Part shown: in pieces, positions 35,062-45,469 of the stretch
Layout of the letters: the number at the start of each line of letters is the position of its first letter
Position numbering within the stretch: the stretch's first letter is position 1
From: Lates calcarifer
Lineage: Eukaryota; Chordata; Actinopteri; Centropomidae
Length of the DNA: 64,000 nt
Direction of reading: 5' to 3'
Assembly: GCF_001640805.2 (NCBI RefSeq)
Contig: NC_066833.1
Span: forward strand, 8,256,564 to 8,320,563
Notes under the pieces: generated by a model
Databases searched by the model: none
Told to the model about the DNA's origin: nothing
Seen by the model: only the letters and a program-made list of their open reading frames with translations
Position numbers and translations under genes: made by a program

Positions 35062-35510
35062 TATTCTCTTTAGTGTCATTGCACGACTTTCTCTCTGTGT
35101 CATTCTCTCTCTCACTGTTTTTCTATGTCTCTCCCTCTGTCTCTTCAGAGGACCCACTTATGCTTTATGATAGTCTCTCCTGGGTCGTCTGTGTTGAACC
35201 CCCCTGCTCCCTCGGCCTGTCTCTCTCCTTCGTTCTCTTTCACAGTCTGTATATCTCTGTCTCCTTAGAGGACCACTTTTACCCCACTTACTTTTTATTA
35301 CAGTCTCTCAAACCTCCAGCCCCCCCCCCCACCCCCCCCCCCACCCCACCCCCAACCTTTCAGTTGTTCTCTCAGTCCTTTTCTTCCTCGTCCCTCACTC
35401 TCTCTGCCCTCGACGTGTCCTTTGGTTGCATTTATTTGTCCTTTGATGCCCAGAAGTCCTCATTCTGCACTCAGCCTGGCTTTCTTAGAAGAGGCCCCCC
35501 CCTCTACTAA
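35062..35510. repeat. Pyrimidine-rich low-complexity tract with internal duplication
   Basis: A T/C-rich tract. Segment 35135-35179 (CTCTGTCTCTTCAGAGGACC...) recurs in diverged form at 35255-35309, spaced about 120 bp. A 175-codon frame across it (34983-35510) is Ser/Leu/Phe/Pro-rich because of the composition and is not a gene. Confidence 0.75.
35320..35353 (-). repeat. Poly-C tract, G-quadruplex-prone on the minus strand
   Basis: Four C-runs of 11, 11, 4 and 5, separated by single A. The complementary strand therefore has four G-runs with one-base T spacers, the classical arrangement for a G-quadruplex. Confidence 0.85.
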
Positions 35511-36004
35511 TACCTCCAGGAGCATTCTCTGTAGTAGTTCTACAATGGTGTAACCCACCAAAAGGGTAACTAATATATGCATATTTCAGGTTTTTTGGGT
35601 CTCTAACTAAATGTACATTTAAAAAAGTAGATACAATACGTAGATATAAAACTAATGTCCGACTTTGCTGCTGCTATGTTTGTCTTCCTGTTTAATTCTA
35701 TCAATCCTAACATTCAGAGAGAGGTTTGCTCAATGTAAAAAGATTAATCCTAAATGATGTCGCCACAGTCCAGCTGCTGTAAGTCATTTGTTTTGGCCGT
35801 GCTCATGTTGTTAAAACCCCGGCTGGCTAGGAGAAGGGAAATAACACAGAGCAACCAGGAGGACAAGGTTGAAAGCAAAATAATGTACTTTTTAATGAAC
35901 AAAGGGACTGCAAACACAAACCAAAACACAACAGTGAGGCAACAAAAAGATAACAAAGGCCCAGCAGGACCTACTCAACTCAAAGAAACAAGTAAAACAA
36001 CTGC
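35511..36004. other. Gene-free stretch
   Basis: No gene or recognised repeat. The overlapping frames at 35750-35956 (minus) and 35754-36119 (plus) are mutually exclusive chance frames. Confidence 0.4.
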
Positions 36005-36823
36005 ACAGTGGTATCAGAAAGTATTCAGACCAACTTTTGCACATGGTTATAATTCAGATTTAATTGCAAATGGATTAAACTGCCATTTTTTACCCAACTC
36101 ACTAACCCATCATTACTAAGTCAAAAACATGTTTTGACTTGCTTTGTAAATGTATTAAAATCATTTACAACAGTATTCAGACTCTTAAATCAGCACTTTT
36201 TGTAAAAGTCAGTTTTTCAGCAGGTAAAGTTTTGAGTCGTCTTGTGTCTCTGCAAGTTTTGGACGTCTTCAGATCACAGATGTTCTGTGGGGTTTGTAAA
36301 TCAGAGACTTAATCTGAAGTCACTCCAGCATTTTCTTTGCTCTCTGCTTCAGGTCATTGACCTGTTACTCGTGTCTCAGTTTTGCAAACTCCAGACATGC
36401 TTTTTACTCGCAGTGGCTTCTGTCTAACAGCTTTACCATAAAGACCTGACTGATGGAGTGCTGCTGAGATTGTCATATTTCCTTCAGGTTCTCCCATCTC
36501 TGCTGAGGATTTCTGAACCTTTATTAGTGTGACTGTTGGGTTGTTGTGGTTCCAGACTTCTTTCATTTCACAATAATTGATGCCGCTGTGCTCCTGGAGA
36601 CACTCAAAGCTTTAGAAATGTCTTTTTACCCTCGCCTTGATCTATGCCTTGCCACAGTTTTATCGCAGAGCTTGGATTTGATCCTGACATGCAGTGTGAA
36701 TTGTGGGACTTTAGGTGTGAGCCTTTCTGAACTATGGTCAGTCAGTTCAATTTGCCACAGGTGAACTCCAGTGGAGTTCTAGAAACATCTCAAGGATAAT
36801 TAAAGCAAAGAGGATGCACCTGA
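36005..36823 (-). mobile_element. Tc1-family transposon remnant 1
   Basis: On the minus strand 36354-36566 reads EVWNHNNPTVTLIKVQKSS, AEMGEPEGNMTISAALHQSG and LYGKAVRQKPL. This is the well-known stretch of fish Tc1 transposases between the paired-like DNA-binding region and the catalytic core. Upstream of it on the minus strand (36570-36700) the helix-turn-helix region is present but broken. The plus-strand text near 36750-36815 (GCCACAGGTGAACTCCAGTG, AGAAACATCTCAAGGATAAT, GGATGCACCTGA) is the standard untranslated end of this fish element. At the other end AAGTATTCAGACC marks the left side. The catalytic D, D and E region is deleted, so the copy is dead and non-autonomous. Confidence 0.85.
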
Positions 36824-37875
36824 CCACAGGGCTGTAGCCCTTTACAGAACATTTTTTGATAGCCTCTACAGTTTCACAGCTGCCACCTACAAAATCATCA
36901 TCATCATCCAAGAAAAAAACAGAGTCCAGCAGCCATGGCAAAAGGAAAAGAAGACATTAGAGAGATGAAACAGGCACTATTGGCTGGTTCATTCTTTTCA
37001 ACTCAACAGATTGTGGTCCATCATAGCAGATGAGAGATTTCTGATTGTAGATGGAAAAGAAAATGCAGAGATTGTATGTGTGTGATCAGAATAAAATGCC
37101 TGCAGACCTGGACGATATGACGGATGTGTTGGAGACTGCCATGTCTCAGACTGAAAACTGAGGGAAATATAAGATGAGTCTCATTAATACATGACAGGCT
37201 CTGCAGCGAGGAGGCCACGCTGCTCCCCTGACTCTGTTCCTCTTAAACAGGAGGGACAAGATTGAATAGAAATAGGAAGCTGTTGTGCAGAGGCTTTTCA
37301 GAAATAACTGCAAACAGAGGTCAGTGCAGGTTGCGGCTATGAGAGGCGTCCCTCCTTCTGTTCAGAGCTGCATCTGCCTTCCAAGACAGAGGGGAATCAA
37401 GCCAATGTGATGCAAAGGGAATATTCAATGTACCTCAGACCAACTGTGATAAAAAAATAAATATGCTTTAGATTGTGTTATTTGGTGCGTAGCAGTGGTG
37501 CAGATGCTGAGACATGATTCTTTAGAATCCAATCTTAGATCTAGACTCCTGATATCTGATGCATTGTCCTCAATAAAGAAAAGCGCTAAGGAAGAAAAAG
37601 TCACTCAGGTTCCTTGATAATATTACTTGATATTTCCATTGTCTTTTTCAGCAAAGCTATTCTGTCCAATTCTGTATGAATATGGGTTGCATCAGAGAAA
37701 GGTGGAACAAATAAATGCACTGAGCAAAATAGGTTACAGTATTAATGCAATTTAAATGCTAATATGCAAAAGTGTGGAGAAGTGTTGGGATTTCTTTTTT
37801 TAGCCTGGTTACCTGCATGACACTGGGGATGTCAATGTTGTTTTTAACACAAAAGGCACCATTAAATTTACTTTA
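36824..37875. other. Gene-free stretch
   Basis: No gene seen. It includes an ATC-triplet run at about 36896-36910. Confidence 0.4.
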
Positions 37876-37879
37876 ATTA

Positions 37880-38055
37880 GACTTTCATAGTTCCTTAAGG
37901 ATGAATACTACTAACTGGTGAGTCCATAAACTTCCCTGTAGCACCACCAGTGGGTCAAGGTCATCCAGTAAAACATCCTGAAATCTGCTACATGGTCAAA
38001 GTTGGTACAGACGTCACAGGGTAAGTTGTAATGATTTTGTTAAGCCATAAGCTCA
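37880..38055 (+). repeat. Common fish repeat (GGATTGCTGTGAA type), copy 2
   Basis: Contains AAGGATGAATACTACTAACT, CTGTAGCACCACCAGTGGGT, CAAGGTCATCCAGTAAAACA and TGGTACAGACGTCACAGGG, in the order of the repeat also seen at 30870-30985. Confidence 0.6.
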
Positions 38056-38339
38056 CACATATTGTGACCTAATGCACGTGGAGCAATGGCCAATAGAGCT
38101 CACACTGTTAAGACTGGGAATATTAAACACACATTACTTGTTACATTCAAAGTCACAGTTTGACAATTCTACAAGCTCTTTGCATCTTGAACCTGTAGGG
38201 GGAAATACATTGTTCTGCAAATATTAAACCTTCATGGATCAAACCAAAAAACAGAAATCATCAGTAATAACTGATGTTTGCAGATTCCAGTCATAATGTG
38301 CACCATTGATCGTGGAATGCTGTTGTATTTTATTGAGGT

Positions 38340-38640
38340 CCTGCCCAACACCCGTCTGGCCAATCGAGAGTTGATCACAGCTGTCAGTCACGATGCCAGA
38401 CCCCGTTTTTATAGTATCAGATAACAAATAACACAAAAATGACTGAACAGTTGAAACAGTTGAACATACACCATCACATCTAAAATAACAGAAACCGTTC
38501 TCGGGAAGAATGTTTTTGACGTGTGCTGTGTACTTCTTTTGGGGCAGGGTTTGTGACCTGTACTGCAGCCTGCCACCAGGGGGCGACCAAGATGCTGTCG
38601 CTGGCATTTCATCCATCTTTTCGGCCGTACCTACCTTTCT
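38340..38640 (+). repeat. Common fish repeat, fuller copy, with CTCF-like motif
   Basis: Contains CTGTCAGTCACGATGCCAGA, CCCCGTTTTTATAGTATCA, TTGTGACCTGTACTGCAGCC and CCACCAGGGGGCGACCAAGA. This is the phrase order of an abundant fish repeat whose other end is seen at 16672-16805. The 147-codon minus-strand frame (38239-38682) is a by-product of it. CCACCAGGGGGCGAC at 38573-38587 is a close match to the CTCF core, but it is a fixed part of the repeat. Confidence 0.6.
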
Positions 38641-40370
38641 TACCACATCAATGCCAGTAACTGCAAAACTAAAAACATCCACATCTTCAGCTGTATTTTG
38701 ATTTTAGTGCTGGTTACGTGTCGGCATATGTTAAAGCCTGGTTGTACAATGTAATCTTATTACTGTTATCCTGTTCATCTTTATTATTTAAATATTGTTT
38801 CCTTGAAGCATAGCAAAGCTCTCACTTAATCCATCACCACCCTCCTCCACAGATCCCACATCCTGCAGTGTTCAACCTACTGTCTGTCAGAGCTCTGCTT
38901 GATAAATGACTACACCCATGCATGTTCACAAACAAAGTGAGGAAGGATGGGCAGAAGGAGAGATAAAGAGGGAAAAAAGAGGCGAATTGTGGATGAGAGG
39001 CTCTTTTTGACAGTTTGAACAATGGCCTGGAGGGCTCGCTGGAAAAACACTTCTCACTGAAACATCCCCATTTAGCTTTTTCATTTTCACACTGTACGTC
39101 TGCAGCTCTGACCTTTTAGCAAACAAAGTGGGAGACCTCTGGTTTGCTTCCCAGACCAAAAGCTGTCAAAGCACATCTCAGAATTGGACAATAGGCCACG
39201 GCTTCCTTTGCAAAGAGGAAAGGAATCCAACACTTGGAGCCTCTGTGGTGCTGCTCGCTTTCTGTGCCTGCCTGACCACTCATCCCAGTTCACAGGAAAG
39301 CCAGGATACATTTTTTCTATTGTTTAGCCAGATCTCCGGCCTTAAATGCAGCCTGTCACACGGGGAGCAGCTGCTGGTGAAAAAACACACGCCAAACCTC
39401 CAAATGTATATAATTTCCTCTGCCTTTTTTCCTGCGGCTCACCTCCTCCCCCCTATTTAACGCCGAGCATTAACAAAACAGCTCTTGATTGTGTGCTCTG
39501 TGTTTTAGGGGGTTGACAAATTGATGATAGTTGATTTGCACCTAGAGGCGATACAGGGCGAGACAAACAAAGAGATAAAGCGGTGAATTTTATGAGAGGA
39601 GAAGCCGACTGCGGTGGACAAGGTCATAACTCATTGGTTATTCCTCTGAGAAGGCCAGCAGCAAACACTGCAACAATAGGCGCATGGTTGTGGTGATTCA
39701 GATCTGACCAGTAAACCCATCTCAAGGGACAACAGATACATTAAAAAAAGTCTCAGAGGCTGTGTTTTTATGTGTGAGCACTTACTGTTTGCTGTCTGTG
39801 CCACAAAAAACAAAACAAAAACACAATCACATTTCTATTGAGTTATTGGAGTCAGAGGGGACCTGATGGCGTCCGCTCCTTTGCCCTGAGAGTAACTGGA
39901 AGTGAGGATGATTGAATTATCTTCAGGCAGAAAGGAACATAGTGGAACGTGTATCCTCAGATACCGAGGGGGTCTGAGACACTGGAAACACAAACTCCAT
40001 TCTCCAGCTGGATTGATCTCGGGTTGCTCTGTAATTGCATTGGGAAAGTAGGGAAGTGGAAGGAGGTGGGGAGGAGAGGGATTACAATCGGCGGCATCAG
40101 GGGATAGGGGAGGTTCTGTTATGTTCTCACATTTAATCTATTATTTGACAACACACATGCTGAGTTTGAGGAAGAGCTCAAAGCACTGATTTTTAGGCAG
40201 ATACAGCCTTTGATCTTTTATTTTGTGACAATGCATTTACATTTATGTTCTGTTTACTCATTTGGGAGAAGCTTTTATCCAAAGAAATGTACATGTGAGG
40301 GGCAATGCTGAAGGTTCAGTGCAACAGGAGACCTTGAAGTAAGTTCTAACAGAACTTTTTGGTTCTGCTG
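38641..40370. other. Gene-free stretch, partly non-repetitive
   Basis: No gene. Segments such as 39040-39600 have no repeat text that I recognise and could be regulatory. The plus-strand 110-codon frame at 39128-39460 has no recognisable domain. Confidence 0.35.
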
Positions 40371-40373
40371 GTT

Positions 40374-40470
40374 AGGGCTGTGCATCTTTACTGATCTCAG
40401 TATTCAGTTCGATTTGATATAACGATGCATAACAATGTGTTGCATCCCCAAATTTTTCCATTACTGCATA
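40374..40470 (+). mobile_element. hAT-like terminus remnant
   Basis: GTTAGGGCTGTGCATC followed by CAGTTCGATTTGATATAACG and ATGCATAACAATG is the typical start of fish hAT elements (TAGGGCTG-type end followed by CGAT/GATAC-like text). No transposase is visible, and the other end is not clear. Confidence 0.45.
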
Positions 40471-40837
40471 TGATTACTTTTTCATCATTGAATAAAAGCA
40501 GTCAGATAAATATGAACTCCCCTTTTCTATCCTTTAAAATCAATGTCAACATCAATATCATGACCAAAATGACAACACTGTCAGGGCCTCAAAGAAATCG
40601 TTTCAACACTTTATAAGCTGATAACCAGCTCACTGTCAATATGGGATAGAGCTCTCTAGCCAACATCTAGCAGACATGTCAGCTGGTTCGATGCAGTACA
40701 ATACGTAGCTGCCACGATGGCGACTCCTCGTCCCTACATCCAGGGCCTGAGGTGATGAGGCCCTGCTCCATAATTTTAGCCAAAGCCGAAGACAAGGGAA
40801 TTAATTTAATTTGATTAAACAGAAATGTTTTGACTAA

Positions 40838-41690
40838 TTAGACCATAACAAAAGGTCTATATTTAAGACAGCTGCAACAGAAGTCAGCACACCCTTCATT
40901 AGTGAGACTCTGTTCTTTTATTTTTTGAATATTTTGTCTGTAAGCCTTTGCTTTTGATGACAGATCCCATTCTCCTCGGCATGGGTGATACCAGTCTTCC
41001 ACATTTCCGTGGAGAGATGTTCTGCCATTTTTCACAGATGCTTCTTTTCATTTGTTCTTTGCTGGAGGGGTTTTCGTGCTGTATCTTCCGCTTTAAAATT
41101 CTCCGAAGATTTCGGGTTGAAGTCAAGGGACATACTTGGCCAGGTCATAGTGATGTTTTGCAGTGGGTTTGGGATCGTTGTCAGGTCGGAAAGTTCCTCT
41201 CCTGCCAAGCCTCTTGAGATCTTTTCATTTAGTACTTGTGTCTGTAAACTTGCATTAATGTGCCGTCTATATAATCTCCCCTTTTGCCCCCCCATGTCGG
41301 CACAGTCCCACCCCCATGCCTCTCAGTTGGCACTCTGCAGTCACTGTGGTAGCCCTGACCAGGTCCACGCCAAACATGCTGGACTCTGTCTGATCCAAAT
41401 AAATTTATTTTGGTTTCATCTGACCAAAGAATGTGCTGGCAATATTTGTCAGGCCTCTTTTCGTGTTCTTTGGCAAAGTTCAATCTCAGAGTTTTGTGAG
41501 CAATGGTTTTCTTCTTGGACACTGTCTGTAGAGGCTGTCTTCATGGAATGTCCTTTGCTCTGTCTGACCAGTCCCCAAAACATTTCCACAAATAATCTTT
41601 GTGCAAAGTCCCTGTCTGTTTTTAATGTGTGGTTGCAAAAATAGCAAATTTTGCATGGTGTCATTTTTCAAAGATGCCAAGTCTCACAAA
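40838..41690 (-). mobile_element. Tc1-family transposon remnant 2
   Basis: On the minus strand 41229-41522 reads LRLNFAKEHEKRPDKYCQHI then LWSDETKINLFGSDRVQHVW and RHGGGTV. The Asp of WSDETK is the first catalytic residue of Tc1/mariner transposases. Further on (41032-41295) TWPSMSLDFNPKSSENF corresponds to the usual W-P-S-Q-S-P-D-L-N-P-I-E-N block, changed at the third catalytic position. The end (40899-41126) reads EKWQNISPRKCGRLVSPMPR followed by RMGSVIKSKG, the family's C-terminus. Several frame changes and loss of the middle catalytic Asp block show that it is dead. The chance plus-strand frame 40985-41644 (219 codons) runs antisense over it and is not a gene. It belongs to a different Tc1 subfamily from remnant 1. 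Confidence 0.88.
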
Positions 41691-41699
41691 CTAGTTTCT

Positions 41700-42079
41700 C
41701 CCTTGTGGAGCCATATTGCATAGCAATCGCAGAACTATTTCATTGTATCGATGTTGTACCTTGGGGACCATCTTTTCAATATAGTCCATCTAACCTGTTT
41801 GTTTTTATTCGTACATAAGATCAAAAACCCTGCACTTCAATCATCGATATCTCTCTGTACATCTCAGAGCTGCCAAAGCCAAGTTCCCACATCTTCCCTG
41901 TGCTTCCTAACTATGGTCCAGATGGTGATCCAGGAAAAGTTATTATCACTGGAGTGGGTCATTGTCAGTTGATGGTTAACACTTTGAAGATTATCATAGA
42001 GGTGATTTTTTGCTATTTTTCCCTATAGAGTTCCGATAGTTGATGTCATGCAATCCCAGCATGCAACAGTTGAAATAAA
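41700..42079. other. Gene-free stretch
   Basis: Sequence between the second Tc1 remnant and the THAP-containing segment. No gene seen. Confidence 0.4.
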
Positions 42080-42626
42080 TACACCGCCATTTTGGCTGTT
42101 CCAATTACTGCCAGGCACACCACTGATAGCAGCTAACTTGTCTCTTTGCCTGCTGCTTTTATAAAAAGTGAACATGGTGGAGAGCTGTTGTGTATTTTAT
42201 GAGATTCCCAAAGATCCTGAAAGATGACAGAAATGGATTACTGCCACAAAACGTGCTAGAAGAGATCCCTTCTTATCAGGCACAGAATCCAACACTTCCT
42301 AATTTTAATATCTGGTTTATTTTACTGCTTTTATTATGATTTCTAACAGTTCTATTTTCATAAAAGGCATTTTGGACATGTGCATTGTGGTGTGGATTTT
42401 GTGGAGCTAACTTGTTGGATGAGGGAAAGTTGATCATGTAGATGTCTAGATGCTGCAGGTCTGGAACATTGACCACTCCTGAAAAACACACCAGGGACAT
42501 TGTAAGGGTCAGTAATGTTTAATCAACGAATCTATCACGTTTTGCAATATATCGTTCAATTTTCATGGATTTAAAGTGTGATGTGTTCCTTTTTGCTCAG
42601 GCGTTTCCTTCCAACATGGCGGTGTA
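42080..42626 (+). mobile_element. Possible THAP-containing element bounded by 16-bp inverted repeats
   Basis: TACACCGCCATTTTGG at 42080-42095 and CCAACATGGCGGTGTA at 42611-42626 are inverted copies matching at 15 of 16 bases. They enclose the THAP-like pseudogene at 42174-42302. THAP domains are the DNA-binding domains of P-element-type transposases, so a small internally deleted P-like element is one explanation. The other is a retrocopy or remnant of a THAP gene whose 5' region contains the common CCGCCATnTTGG (YY1-like) motif, with a chance second copy. I see no P-element catalytic domain and no target-site duplication that I can confirm. Confidence 0.4.
42174..42302 (+). pseudogene. Truncated THAP-domain remnant
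   Basis: From the ATG at 42174 the frame reads MVESCCVFYEIPKDPER, a TGA stop at 42225-42227, then QKWITATKRARRDPF, ending at TAA 42300-42302. This fits the start of a THAP zinc finger. The first paired cysteines are followed by the F-x-x-(F/I)-P-K-D-P-E-R helix entry and the W-(I/V)-x-(A/T)-(I/T)-x-R block. About 10-15 residues between the first Cys and F-Y-E-I-P are missing, the second half of the finger (Cys-x2-His, AVPTIF box) is absent, and the TGA interrupts it. It is therefore a dead fragment. Its origin could be a P-like/THAP9 element or a THAP gene. Confidence 0.7.
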
Positions 42627-42934
42627 AACAAACCGAGTCATGTGATGCCTGAAGCTGCACATTTGATATGTTTATATTTCAAAGAATAATACTAATACTT
42701 CTTCAGCCAGACAAAGTGCAGAAGGAAAAACACAATAAAGAGAGACAGCACAAAATCATGAGACAAGACAGGTCTTAGTTAGTTGGTTGTTCAGCTCTGT
42801 TTGCCTATCTGTAAATGTCATTGCACGCTGGTGTTGTATATTACACTGTTGTGTATTTCTTTTTCTTTTTTTGAATCAGTATTTTTGACATATTCATTAT
42901 TCTCATTCATTTTTGGTATTTTAGTTGAATCTAA

Positions 42935-42981
42935 AGCATTTTTATATCATATACCAGGATGGTGTATGATATAAAAATGCT
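42935..42981. repeat. 47-nt near-perfect hairpin
   Basis: Two 22-nt arms (42935-42956 and 42960-42981) are reverse complements at 21 of 22 positions around a 3-nt loop (GGA). The arms read AGCATTTTTATATCATATAC then CA, and the return strand. The AAAGCAT before and ATGCTTT after extend the pairing idea with a slip. Neither flank contains repeat text that I recognise. Confidence 0.9.
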
Positions 42982-43985
42982 ATGCTTTCTGGGTTTATTA
43001 GTCAGCAGTGAAGCTGCTAACTGACCTACAAAACCAGTGAGGCTTTTAGTTTTGGAATCAATAGCTTATTACTCTGTACAAGTGAATCTGTGTACCTGCA
43101 TAGTGTTTATGTATGGAGGTTACAGCGAGGTCAACTCGAGTCATTTTGGTTGATCATTAGTTTAGGGTCAGGGCTTAAGGTTTAGACTCTTTATAGGGAG
43201 GGAAATGTAATCATAGGCAGATCCGAATAATGATACACCACCATGTTGTGTGTCTGTGTGTAGTTGTATAGTTTTGTATAGGTCATTGAGCTGGACACAA
43301 TGAAGCTCCCTGTGTATCTGACCTTTCCTAAGCCTCCTGCAGGCTTGTGACACTGGGCTGACACTGACCCCATACGGGCCAGACGCTCCCTCCCCGCTCA
43401 CCACAGACGGAGATATTTACCTGCCCTTTATTACCCTCCATGCCTGTCTGGGAAATACATTTTATAAAGATGGCCTTGGAATGAAAATACTTTCTTGATG
43501 ACCCCTTTATTCCACAGTTGACACCTGTTGGTCAACACCTGCCTGAGGCCTACAAACATCACGGTACCCACCTCACTCCAGTAATCATCTCTTTAATCTC
43601 TGGTCTTCTGGCACTAGATGCTGAACATACTGTATTTACTCACACATCCAGATTTACAGGCAGCTTCTTCCACAGGGCTACCGCTCAATTTGAGCAACGC
43701 CAATCAACTGTAACCCTGCACCTCCCTCCCTAACACATTCCTCTCTGGCATATTCTGTATGCATTTATGAAAATACACAGTTCCCAGGGAGTGTAATATG
43801 GCTATGTACACAGAAGCTAATATGCATTGCTAAGTGCAGTGAGTTTCCATTATTCCATGCGTCCATAACCACTGTTATCACCATATTTATATTTCACAAT
43901 TATTATATAATCTTACAATATTCATGTACATACTACACATTCACATACACTGTGCCTTTATGATTTGCACCTGTTGAGATGAATT
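42982..43985. other. Gene-free stretch
   Basis: No supported gene. Minus-strand frames 43168-43404 and 43191-43373 overlap and show no domain. Confidence 0.4.
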
Positions 43986-43989
43986 TTAA

Positions 43990-44512
43990 TTTTTACCAGT
44001 TTTTGAGCCCATATCGATGAGGAGGTTCTTCAAGTGCAAAAAATGGAAATATTAACTTCCACTGTTCTATTGTTCCATCGGCTGATGAAGAACATGTGGT
44101 AAAAGCTCCTGAATAGCCACTAAATGGCTCTTGTAGGACTGTTTTCTCAACAGTTTCTGTGGTTGTACAGAGTCAGTCTCTTGAACAGGGTCTGCCTTTT
44201 GGGTTTCAAGCCTCTTTTGTCCTCTCTGGTCCAGAGGCCACCTACCTTCCAACTGTTGTCCAGTCTTAAGGCTATCTGCTAAAGGATTCCTCTCCAGCCC
44301 CTGGATCATCCACCCAAAGTCTCTTACACCTGTTCTTCAGCTCTTGGGCCACTGGCCTGAGGTCTCCTGTCGCTCTCCATCCACTGGGTCCTCCACCTGA
44401 GGTCTCCTGCTCGTCTCTTTGTCATGTTCCTCCTTCCCACGTTTTCTGAGCAGTTTTTATGGTGTGGTGGGAGACTTTGATTTTTGATTTTTTGTGAAAT
44501 CAGTTCTGACAA
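43990..44512 (-). other. Unexplained hydrophilic minus-strand frames
   Basis: Two minus-strand frames in different phases, 44324-44512 and 44067-44309, are unusually hydrophilic (rich in R, Q, K, E), unlike most chance frames in the window. They carry short peptides such as NMTKRRAGDLRWRTQW and DSVQPQKLLRKQS. CCTGAGGTCTCCTG occurs twice (44356-44369 and 44396-44409). It could be the downstream part of the minus-strand hAT remnant that begins at 45016, or an old repeat. I do not recognise the protein. Confidence 0.25.
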
Positions 44513-44671
44513 AGAAAATTACATTACATATTATTGTACAAATCTTGAGTTTTATTTTTCAGCTTTGGCATTTTTCCACTCAAAGCTGTTTTCTACCATA
44601 AAAAATATACAACAAATAATTTTCAGTGCAAAAGAACTGTTGCAAACAAGTGACAAGTCAGTGTCTGATGT

Positions 44672-45016
44672 TCACTGCTGCATATTAAGGACCTTTAAAT
44701 CTCTCTTGCAGTTGAACACGGAGCAACTTTCTGCTCTTAAACTGATTCCGTGCTCGTTCAAATGCTTCATCAAATTGACCGTGTTGGCTTAGCCAACACA
44801 GATACACGTGAACTCTGTCTGTGGGCATAACCACATAAGTATTTTTCCTGCATGCTTCTACCGTGTGTAACATTACAGTCGATCACCGGCATCATCAGAT
44901 CTTCATCATGTGATTAACTCCTTGGTATTGAAACTTGGCACCGAAAAACAAGGCATGTTTCGATACCGGGTAGCATCGCAGCATTTCGGTCGGTGCCATG
45001 AAAGAACCCAGCCCTA
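44672..45016 (-). mobile_element. hAT element 5' end with BED-finger fragment
   Basis: Reading the minus strand from 45016, the sequence starts CTAGGGCTGGGTTCTTTCAT, the usual terminus of fish hAT elements, followed by text of the GGTATCGAAAC type. Downstream, 44788-44672 reads NTVNLMKHLNEHGISLRAES then CSVFNC. It matches the second half of a hAT BED zinc finger (N-T-x-N-(L/M)-x-K-H-L-x5-H) and its following block. The first cysteine pair of the finger is lost in broken frames, and the catalytic part is not recognisable. The element is dead. Confidence 0.65.
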
Positions 45017-45469
45017 GTCACACCTGAGGCAGCTATAGGGAGCTTCACAGTGCGTTTGAGCTCATTGTTTAGCCGTCTGGCTCAGAAATGTACTTTTCTC
45101 TCACCACTCCCAAAAAGCCAATTTCAGCCACAGCAGGCAGCTGTTTTCAGAGGAAACGTTTTAAAAATACACTGTACACTACCTAGAGTTAGAAGTACTT
45201 AAAGTTAGTGGGGAACGTAGTGGAGCATTTAGCAGCTAAGGAGACAGATATTTTCACAGTTACTTTCACGGCATTGGCCATTGGTTCTGTTGAGTGGAAT
45301 ATCATTGCATTCACCAAGGTAATTGACCCTTCGCTATGCCCCTTTGTCGTTAGCCATTGCTCGTCAATCAAGCTGGCGGAGCTAGCATGGTGCCCACGTT
45401 ATCAATAACTGCACTCTTTGAAGAAATATTCAGTTTTTGGCAAAAGGAATATTTCAAAGACGGTACTAC
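45017..45469. other. Gene-free stretch
   Basis: No gene or named repeat recognised; short overlapping frames only. Confidence 0.4.

Noticed and set aside
34983..35510. 175-codon frame with Pro-rich run
   Set aside because: It is produced by the pyrimidine tract and poly-C run.
40985..41644. 219-codon plus-strand open frame, the longest in the window
   Set aside because: It runs antisense over a Tc1 transposase remnant whose minus-strand peptides are clearly recognisable.
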